6,353 nucleotides of DNA from NCBI GenBank assembly GCA_902773035.1, contig CACYDB010000193.1, positions 1 through 6,353 of the forward strand, written 5' to 3'. Below, one piece after another: positions 1 to 4,656 of this stretch. The notes under the pieces are model-generated. The model did not search any database and had not been told where the DNA came from. It saw nothing but the letters and a program-made list of their open reading frames with translations. Both the position numbers and the translations under genes were made by a program. Every line of letters starts with the position of its first letter. The first letter of the stretch is position 1. The stretch comes from an uncultured Ruminococcus sp. (GTDB taxonomy: Bacteria > Bacillota > Clostridia > Oscillospirales > Acutalibacteraceae).

Positions 1-920
1 ACAATCTGCAGTCGTCCTTTGAGGTTTACGGTTTTTATGATAAAACCTGGACGCCGATAATTGTCGGTCTGGTGCTCGCGGTTGCGGTCGGAATATGTCT
101 TTACGGCGGAGGAAAGAGGATAATCAAGCTCACCGAAAAGGTTGTACCCTTTATGGGAATAGGTTATGTAGTCGTTTCACTGCTTATTATCGTTTTCCAC
201 ATTCCGAATATTCCGAACACATTTGCGATGATATTCAAGGACGCGTTTGATTTCAAGGCTATCTTCGGAGGTCTGAGCGGTTCATGCCTTGTTTACGGTA
301 TCAAGAGAGGCTTGTACTCAAATGAGGCGGGCGTAGGTTCAGCTCCTAACGCATCTGCCTCCGCCGATGTAACTCATCCCGTAAAGCAGGGACTTGTTCA
401 GACGGTTTCCGTATATATTGACACAATGCTGCTTTGTACAGCTACGGCTCTGATGTGCCTCACCTCAGGCGTAGGTATCAGCGAAAACGTCTCGGGAGCG
501 CCTTATGTTCAGAAAGCGGTTTCAACGGTTCTCGGCGAATTCGGTCCTGTATTTATAACTGTCGCGATGGTACTGTTCGCTTTCACAACGCTTATAGGAA
601 ACCTTTACTATGTTGATAACGCTCTCGCGTATATGAACAAAAAGAAAAAGCCCTCAAAGAAGTTTATGAGATTCTTCTATGCGGGATGTGTACTTGTAAT
701 ATTTGTCGGCGCGTTAATGCCTATGAGCTTTGCCTGGACTATGGCTGATATTACGATGGGCGGTATGACAATAATCAATATCCCGTGCTGTACGATTCTT
801 TCGGGAATCGCGATCAAGGCGCTCAGGGATTACGAAAAGCAAAGAAAGCAGGGCATTAACCCTGTATTCAGAGGCAGGAACATCGGGCTTGACGAAAGTC
901 AACTCAGTTTCTGGAAATAG
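1..920 (+). CDS. Sodium:alanine/glycine symporter (AGCS family), C-terminal part
   Basis: This is the 3' part of a membrane carrier that takes up alanine or glycine together with Na+ (AGCS family, AlsT/DagA-like). The frame is open from base 3 to the TAG at 918-920, giving 305 residues; full members have roughly 450-500, so the N-terminal third lies upstream of the window. The identifying segment is RGLYSNEAGVGSAPNA (about nt 306-353), followed by HPVKQGLVQ, the family's most conserved block. Around it are several hydrophobic segments (for example nt 60-105, 165-215, 415-465, 545-605, 685-740), as expected for a many-spanning carrier. The basic, polar C-terminal tail (after about nt 820) is probably cytoplasmic. 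The GTG at 72 lies inside a membrane segment and is not the real start. The gene downstream begins 14 bases after the stop, so the two are probably co-transcribed up to the terminator at 1514-1545. The family call is secure; the exact amino-acid substrate is inferred. Confidence 0.93.
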   Translation, partial: NLQSSFEVYGFYDKTWTPIIVGLVLAVAVGICLYGGGKRIIKLTEKVVPFMGIGYVVVSLLIIVFHIPNIPNTFAMIFKDAFDFKAIFGGLSGSCLVYGIKRGLYSNEAGVGSAPNASASADVTHPVKQGLVQTVSVYIDTMLLCTATALMCLTSGVGISENVSGAPYVQKAVSTVLGEFGPVFITVAMVLFAFTTLIGNLYYVDNALAYMNKKKKPSKKFMRFFYAGCVLVIFVGALMPMSFAWTMADITMGGMTIINIPCCTILSGIAIKALRDYEKQRKQGINPVFRGRNIGLDESQLSFWK

Positions 921-934
921 AAAGGATTGATATT

Positions 935-1501
935 ATGGGAATTTTTGACAGCTTCAGAAATATTGCGCAGACCGCGTCAAACGCCGTCAACACAGGCGGC
1001 GGCAATAAGAGCGAGACCTTTACGTTTACCGCGCTTCCTGAAAGCCTTGATGAGCTCAAGGCTCTGCCCGAGGCGAGTATGGACACACCGTTCAAGACCG
1101 CGGCTCTGACTGTATGCGCGCTGTGCGCTTACGCCGCGGCGGAAAACATAGGAAAGGAAATGATAAATTTCCTGAAAGGACCCGCGCCGCTGTCGGCATA
1201 TGAGGAAAGCTTTATCCGCGACAGATTCAGGGACTCAAAGCTCGTGCCGTTCTCATACTTTGAGGGAGCGGTTCCCGAAAACGATTATACCCCGAACGAG
1301 CCGTTCAAGGTTACGATTTCGTCCAACCCGTACTCGTTTAATAACGAGAACAGGGCTACCCTCTATGTAAAAAGCGGCGGAGCCGATAACCCCAGACAAA
1401 TCAAGCTCAGACTCAAGCCCTCGACAGGCGTATGGTACCTCGAGGAGCAGATGATTCTTGTCGGGATCAGAACGCCTAAATCGGCTGACCCGTGGGCGTA
1501 A
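935..1501 (+). CDS. Conserved protein of unknown function (DUF6935-like)
   Basis: This is a complete 188-residue protein starting with ATG, with AAAGGA at 921-926 eight bases upstream. It has no signal peptide. Residues 1-30 are a polar Gly/Asn/Ser-rich lead-in. Residues 52-80 form a helical, Ala- and Cys-containing stretch (TAALTVCALCAYAAAENIGK). Residues 105-188 look like a beta-rich domain with an aromatic patch (YFEGAVPENDYTPNEPFKV), SNPYSF, KSGGADNPRQIKLRLK, a W-x-L-E-E segment and an ending in SADPWA. From memory this C-terminal pattern matches small clostridial proteins annotated as DUF6935, but I could not check this. The family has no known function to my knowledge. The protein is probably cytosolic. 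It is likely co-transcribed with the symporter upstream, although that may reflect simple adjacency. No catalytic motif is visible and I assign no function. Confidence 0.85.
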   Translation: MGIFDSFRNIAQTASNAVNTGGGNKSETFTFTALPESLDELKALPEASMDTPFKTAALTVCALCAYAAAENIGKEMINFLKGPAPLSAYEESFIRDRFRDSKLVPFSYFEGAVPENDYTPNEPFKVTISSNPYSFNNENRATLYVKSGGADNPRQIKLRLKPSTGVWYLEEQMILVGIRTPKSADPWA

Positions 1502-1513
1502 TAAAATGATCAA

Positions 1514-1545
1514 GAGCCGTCGCGTTATGCGGCGGCTCAGTTTTT
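1514..1545 (+). terminator. Rho-independent terminator after the symporter unit
   Basis: GAGCCGTCGC (1514-1523) pairs with GCGGCGGCTC (1529-1538) as a 10-bp stem with one G-T wobble and a 5-base loop (GTTAT). AG and then TTTTT (1541-1545) follow. It begins 12 bases after the stop of the 935-1501 gene, which fits an intrinsic terminator for the plus-strand unit. On the minus strand the same hairpin lies just past the stop of the convergent gene at 1549, but is followed only by the mixed run TTGATCATTTTATT. It may therefore also stop the minus-strand operon, less efficiently. Confidence 0.9.
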
Positions 1546-1548
1546 GTC

Positions 1549-2955
1549 TTACTTTTTCTCCTCCATATGAGGAAAAATAAACTCCATATAATCGTCGGTA
1601 AACGTATCGTCGATCCATTGAACAAACGCGTTTCCCGCCTCAACTCCGTGACTGCGCTGGGTCTGTCTTTGGATAGCGGCTATCGTCAGTAAGCCGTTGA
1701 TCGCCATAAATACCACCAGTACAGCGGTGATTATCCTGCCGGGCTTTTTCGGGATTTTTTCAATCAGGCGGCTGAAAACAGGGTAGACGTATCTCAGCCA
1801 GAACAATCCCAGAAGTCCCCAGATGAGCGCGAACATCAGACTTGTCCTGCCGTCGATATTAAACGGCATATCGCTGTAATCCCAGCTGATTGTGCCGAGC
1901 ACCTTTTCCTGAAAATATGAGCAGAAATACTCAAACGTCGCGCCGATAACGGCAGAGGCGAGATAGATTATAAGGTCGTTAGCCTTGTGCAGCTTATAGA
2001 GCACAAGCGTAATAGCTACCGCTCCGCCGCCGTATACAGGGATAAACGGGCCCATAACCATTCCTGTCCTGACTTCAAAATGTCCCTCGGCAAAAAGCGC
2101 CCAGACAGTTTCCATCATTGTTCCGAACAGACTTCCGAGAAAGAAAAGCCAGAACAGCTTAACGAGGCTCAGTCCGTAGGCGAAGGGTCTGTCCTCATTA
2201 TTCGTGATCTTCTTTTCGTAAACCTCATTGTTTTTTGCCTTGATTATGTTAAAGCGTCCCTTTAAGTCCAGCAGCTGTTTCTCGTAATCAAGACTCTTCA
2301 TATCAGGGAAGGCTCTGACGAGTCTTTGCCTGAATCTTTTACTTGTGAGCATCTTTTGCTCATATTCCGCGCGTAGCTCTTCGCCGGATTTTTCGCCGTC
2401 ATTCTCTTTGATCAGGTGAGAAATATCATTCATCTGCTTTAGGTTGCGGCGCAGATGAATAACCGTGATAATCGAGACTATCGTGTCGAAAATTATCAGC
2501 CCCGTAACGATCAGAGCCACCATCAGCGCTACCCACAGCGGCATTGTGTCGATAAGTCTTTCTATCCAAATAAAGCCGAAGTGTTTGAAAAACAGCGCCA
2601 TAAGTCCGTACGTCACGGTCTCGAACAGCGTTACATATCCGTTCAGGTTGAGCGGACGTCGCGAGTAGTCGCGCCACTTGAAGCCCAGAGTTTTCTCAAA
2701 CATATAAGAGGCTACGTATTTTCCGACGGTAAGCAAAATAGCTGAGCCCAGAAAAATCATCCAGTTATTTGTGATCGGGTGCGTGACGAGGAAAATCGCC
2801 GCAGCTCCGATTCCGGAGGCGGGGATAAACGGAAGAATAATAAATCCGGGGTTCATGGGCTTGCGCTCGAGAATGGAGTACCATGTAAATTTTAACAGCC
2901 ACCCCGCGAAAGAGCAGAGCATAAATATCCAAAGCAGTTGTGTAAAAATGCGCAT
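1549..2955 (-). CDS. Membrane protein with two tandem CmpB-like (ABC transporter type IV permease) domains
   Basis: This 468-residue integral membrane protein starts with ATG at 2955 and has AAGGAG at 2966-2961 five bases upstream. It resembles the Firmicute family called 'putative ABC-transporter type IV / CmpB permease'. The family hallmarks sit in the second half: FLGSLFGTMMETVW (272-285), RTGMVMGPFIPVYGGG (296-311), ATFEYFCSYFQEKVLG (339-354), WDYSDMPFNIDGR (358-370) and WGLLG (379-383). The first half repeats this plan in degenerate form: PGFIILPFIPASGIG (36-50), KYVASYMFEKTLG (79-91), RDYSRRPLNLNG (95-106) and YGLMA (116-120). I count about ten hydrophobic segments, five per half. Between the halves is a charged, probably cytoplasmic linker (about 169-262) with helical character. 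A short soluble tail (about 429-468) ends in EEKK. No ABC ATPase is next to it, so a transport role rests only on the family name. It lies 14 bases downstream of the HAD phosphatase gene and is probably translated from the same mRNA. Substrate unknown. Confidence 0.88.
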   Translation of the reverse strand: MRIFTQLLWIFMLCSFAGWLLKFTWYSILERKPMNPGFIILPFIPASGIGAAAIFLVTHPITNNWMIFLGSAILLTVGKYVASYMFEKTLGFKWRDYSRRPLNLNGYVTLFETVTYGLMALFFKHFGFIWIERLIDTMPLWVALMVALIVTGLIIFDTIVSIITVIHLRRNLKQMNDISHLIKENDGEKSGEELRAEYEQKMLTSKRFRQRLVRAFPDMKSLDYEKQLLDLKGRFNIIKAKNNEVYEKKITNNEDRPFAYGLSLVKLFWLFFLGSLFGTMMETVWALFAEGHFEVRTGMVMGPFIPVYGGGAVAITLVLYKLHKANDLIIYLASAVIGATFEYFCSYFQEKVLGTISWDYSDMPFNIDGRTSLMFALIWGLLGLFWLRYVYPVFSRLIEKIPKKPGRIITAVLVVFMAINGLLTIAAIQRQTQRSHGVEAGNAFVQWIDDTFTDDYMEFIFPHMEEKK

Positions 2956-2969
2956 ATTTACTCCTTAAT

Positions 2970-3791
2970 TCAGTTAAATATGAGTTTTTCTATCGCGAAA
3001 GCCACTCCGCTTTCATCGCACGATTTTGTGATGAAGTCCGCGGCGTTTTTTATTTCTTCGGAAGAATTATCCATAGCGACGGCAAAGCCCGCCTCCTCAA
3101 GCATATTGAGGTCGTTGCCGCTGTCGCCTATAGCCATAACCTCATTTCTTTTGATACCGAGCTTTTCGGCAAGCTCAATGAGCGTCGTGCCCTTGGTGCA
3201 TTCTCCGCCGATTTCAACGTCGTTGTCGATCGAGCTTGTAAAATGTATTCCCTCAAAATCCGCGATTTCTCTCTTGATCCTGTCACGCTCGGGAGTGTCC
3301 TTTGCGATAACATAGATATTGTCGCAGCCGTTCAGCGTGTTCAGAAAACCGCGCCTGTCCTCAATGATCCGTCGGGTGCGTTTGACGTACTCGAACAAGG
3401 GAGTGCCGCGCCACTTTTCCAGCTCATTACAAAAGGTTTGTTCCTCAAGATAGCCGTAGCCGTCAAAGAAAATCCCATAGTAGCAGTCAAAGTTATCAAG
3501 AATATTTATAAGATTATGAGCGTCCTCATTACCTATCACGTGGGTGATGATACGCTTGCTGTCAGCGGTTCTGTATACAGCCGCGCCGTTGGTATTGATT
3601 GAGTAATCGCAGAGCATATCGCGCTTGTACTCGTCAAAAAGACCTGAAAAAGGTCTGCCTGTCACGGGAACTATATGTATGTTATTTTCTCTGCACTTTT
3701 TGAATACGGCTTTATTATCTTTTGATATTTCCTTATTAGAATTAAGAGCCGTTCCGTCAAGGTCAATACCAATCAACTTTATCTTGCTCAA
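2970..3791 (-). CDS. Cof-type HAD-IIB family phosphatase
   Basis: This 273-residue cytosolic hydrolase belongs to the haloacid dehalogenase superfamily, Cof/subclass IIB. Such enzymes remove phosphate from sugar phosphates, flavin nucleotides or similar small molecules. All four HAD motifs are visible: DLDGT at 10-14 (nucleophile Asp10, acid/base Asp12), VTGR at 43-46 (Thr44), Lys200 in the segment ECTKGTTL, and GDSGNDLNML at 222-231 (Mg2+-binding Asp223 and Asp227). The C2 cap lies between motifs II and III (about 85-190). The length is normal for the family. The start is TTG at 3791-3789, supported by GGAAGGTGAG just upstream; no in-frame ATG fits as well. The gene is first in a two-gene minus-strand operon with the membrane protein 14 bases downstream, and its promoter is predicted at 3845-3873. 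The substrate cannot be read from the sequence: Cof-type enzymes are promiscuous and gene pairing does not decide it. Confidence 0.93.
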   Translation of the reverse strand: MSKIKLIGIDLDGTALNSNKEISKDNKAVFKKCRENNIHIVPVTGRPFSGLFDEYKRDMLCDYSINTNGAAVYRTADSKRIITHVIGNEDAHNLINILDNFDCYYGIFFDGYGYLEEQTFCNELEKWRGTPLFEYVKRTRRIIEDRRGFLNTLNGCDNIYVIAKDTPERDRIKREIADFEGIHFTSSIDNDVEIGGECTKGTTLIELAEKLGIKRNEVMAIGDSGNDLNMLEEAGFAVAMDNSSEEIKNAADFITKSCDESGVAFAIEKLIFN

Positions 3792-3794
3792 AAT

Positions 3795-3804
3795 CTCACC
3801 TTCC
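3795..3804 (-). promoter_or_regulatory. Ribosome-binding site that sets the TTG start of the HAD phosphatase
   Basis: On the minus strand, GGAAGGTGAG lies just before the TTG codon at 3791-3789. The GGAAGG core leaves 7 bases to the start. This supports a TTG start and places the conserved DLDGT motif at the usual distance of about ten residues from the N-terminus. Confidence 0.7.
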
Positions 3805-3844
3805 GGCTTTTCACAAGCCTGCCATAATACGATAATTACACTTC

Positions 3845-3873
3845 ATAATATCATATTTTTCTTTGTTTTACAA
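3845..3873 (-). promoter_or_regulatory. Predicted sigma-A-type promoter for the HAD-permease operon
   Basis: On the minus strand, TTGTAA (-35, bases 3873-3868) and TATTAT (-10, bases 3850-3845) are separated by exactly 17 bases. TGA directly before the -10 hexamer gives an extended -10 (TGn) element. The expected transcription start is near 3838, leaving a leader of about 45 bases before the TTG start. This is predicted from consensus only. A second TATTAT further downstream (3829-3824) lacks a good -35 partner. Confidence 0.6.
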
Positions 3874-3880
3874 CAATTAT

Positions 3881-3911
3881 AAAAGCGTCTGTATTGCTTT
3901 TTTACGCTTTT
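3881..3911. repeat. Perfect 8-bp inverted repeat over the -35 region of the PqqD operon promoter
   Basis: AAAAGCGT (3881-3888) and ACGCTTTT (3904-3911) are perfect inverted copies separated by 15 bases, centred near 3896. They flank and overlap the -35 element (3894-3899) and part of the spacer of the plus-strand promoter. A further partial match, CAACA (3871-3875) against TGTTG (3912-3916), extends the symmetry if a 5-base offset is allowed. The position suits a dimeric regulator binding site. It lies upstream of the predicted transcription start, so it would not form an RNA hairpin in that transcript. It may also be chance symmetry in AT-rich DNA. Confidence 0.45.
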
Positions 3912-3922
3912 TGTTGTATAAT
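3894..3922 (+). promoter_or_regulatory. Predicted sigma-A-type promoter for the PqqD-peptidase-ABC operon
   Basis: TTGCTT (-35, 3894-3899) and a perfect consensus TATAAT (-10, 3917-3922) have a 17-base spacer. The expected transcription start is near 3929, about 26 bases before the ATG at 3955. The -35 box is weak (TTG matches only) while the -10 is perfect, as seen in promoters that are regulated or rely on upstream A/T tracts, which are present here. Confidence 0.65.
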
Positions 3923-3954
3923 TATTATGAATTTCTATGTAAAGAGGTAAGATT

Positions 3955-4218
3955 ATGAAGGTAAAAGAAAACTTTTTGCTCAGAAAAATATCCGATTCAT
4001 ACGTAGTAGTGCCTGTAGGCGACGCTGTAATCGACTTCAGCGGTCTTATTAATCTCAACGAAAGCGGAGCTATGCTTTTTGAAAAGCTCCAGAAGGGCGC
4101 CGACGAGGAGGAGCTCGTAAACGCTCTGCTCGACGAGTATGATGTTGACGAGCAGACGGCTCGCCGAGATGTAGCGGCATTTATTCAGAAAGCGAAGGAC
4201 GCCGATGTCCTCGAGTAA
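3955..4218 (+). CDS. PqqD family protein (RiPP recognition element-like)
   Basis: This 87-residue protein starts with ATG, preceded by AGAGGT (3943-3948) at good spacing. It matches the PqqD-like family: an N-terminal beta region (FLLRKISDSYVVVPVG, about 7-22), then FSGLINLNESGAMLFEKL (28-45), then helices through EELVNALLDEYDVDEQTARRDV (52-73), ending in an acidic DADVLE. The 'I-x-LNE-x-G...L...L' pattern followed by 'EEL...L...YDV' is diagnostic. PqqD and related RRE domains are small winged-helix proteins that bind the leader of a ribosomally made precursor peptide and present it to modifying enzymes or a peptidase. Here the next genes encode a peptidase and an exporter, which fits peptide handling, but no precursor or radical SAM enzyme is visible. 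Many clostridial PqqD homologues have no characterised partner, so the RiPP role is inferred. The C-terminal codons overlap the next start by 14 bases, suggesting translational coupling. Confidence 0.9.
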   Translation: MKVKENFLLRKISDSYVVVPVGDAVIDFSGLINLNESGAMLFEKLQKGADEEELVNALLDEYDVDEQTARRDVAAFIQKAKDADVLE

Positions 4219-4654
4219 GCAGATTGATTTAAAGGATCTTGTTCCCATTATGAAGGAACAGCTCGACCAAGGCAAGACTGTTTCGTTTGTACCGAGCGGC
4301 AAAAGTATGAAGCCGATGCTCGACGACGGAAAAGATATGATAATACTCAAAAAGCCGAAAAACAAGCTGAGGATCCACGATGTCGCGCTGTATTATCGCG
4401 CGGAGGACAGCAAGTACGTTGTCCACAGGGTAGTAGGCTTTGAGAAAAACGGCTCATATATTATGCGCGGTGACAACAATATTATGAAAGAGCATAATAT
4501 CCCCATGAGCGATGTGATCGGTGTTGTTACGGCTTATTATCACAAGGGCAAAATGCGCGAGGTCGATCATCCGCTCTACAGAATATACTGCGACTTTTGG
4601 TTCTACACCTGTCCCATAAGAGCGGTGTGGCGCAGAATCAAGCCGAGGAGATAG
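4205..4654 (+). CDS. S24/S26 family peptidase (signal peptidase I-like, Ser/His type)
   Basis: This 149-residue protein has the LexA/signal-peptidase fold motifs. PSGKSMKPML (30-39) contains the nucleophile Ser34 followed by Met, as in box B of signal peptidase I. VVHRVV (72-77) places His74 where SipW and ER-type signal peptidases have their catalytic His instead of Lys. MRGDNN (87-92) is the conserved GDN box. It probably cleaves a peptide or protein substrate. Unlike typical type I signal peptidases there is no N-terminal membrane anchor: residues 1-30 are polar. An aromatic segment near the C-terminus (about 124-143, followed by a basic RRIKPRR tail) might associate with the membrane inner face. 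The ATG at 4205 lies inside the PqqD gene (14-base overlap), with AAGGA at 4195-4199 five bases upstream. The ABC exporter starts 2 bases after its stop. This context suggests maturation or leader removal of an exported peptide (inference). Confidence 0.87.
   Translation: MSSSKQIDLKDLVPIMKEQLDQGKTVSFVPSGKSMKPMLDDGKDMIILKKPKNKLRIHDVALYYRAEDSKYVVHRVVGFEKNGSYIMRGDNNIMKEHNIPMSDVIGVVTAYYHKGKMREVDHPLYRIYCDFWFYTCPIRAVWRRIKPRR
4645..4650 (+). promoter_or_regulatory. Ribosome-binding site that sets the TTG start of the ABC exporter
   Basis: GAGGAG sits inside the last codons of the peptidase gene, 6 bases before the TTG at 4657. It is a near-ideal Shine-Dalgarno sequence at ideal spacing. It supports the TTG start and tight coupling to the upstream stop at 4652-4654. 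Confidence 0.7.
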
Positions 4655-4656
4655 TT

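Noticed and set aside
72..920. GTG at 72 as the start of the symporter
   Set aside because: The frame is open to the window edge, the GTG lies within a membrane segment, and the family needs about 150 or more further N-terminal residues.
1253..1618. Minus-strand ORF of 121 codons opposite the end of the 935-1501 gene
   Set aside because: It overlaps two well-supported genes and the terminator, has an Arg-rich composition typical of a shadow frame and shows no recognisable motif.
3811..3846. Eleven-codon minus-strand ORF in the leader of the HAD gene
   Set aside because: Its ATG overlaps the predicted -10 box, so it should not be in the transcript, and no Shine-Dalgarno sequence precedes it.
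3927..3950. Seven-codon mini-ORF (ATG to TAA) just upstream of the PqqD gene, as a leader peptide or RiPP precursor
   Set aside because: The ATG coincides with the predicted transcription start, has no ribosome-binding site and is far too short for a precursor peptide.
3997..4365. Minus-strand ORF of 122 codons across the PqqD/peptidase junction
   Set aside because: It is antisense to two genes with clear family motifs and has no ribosome-binding site or motif of its own.
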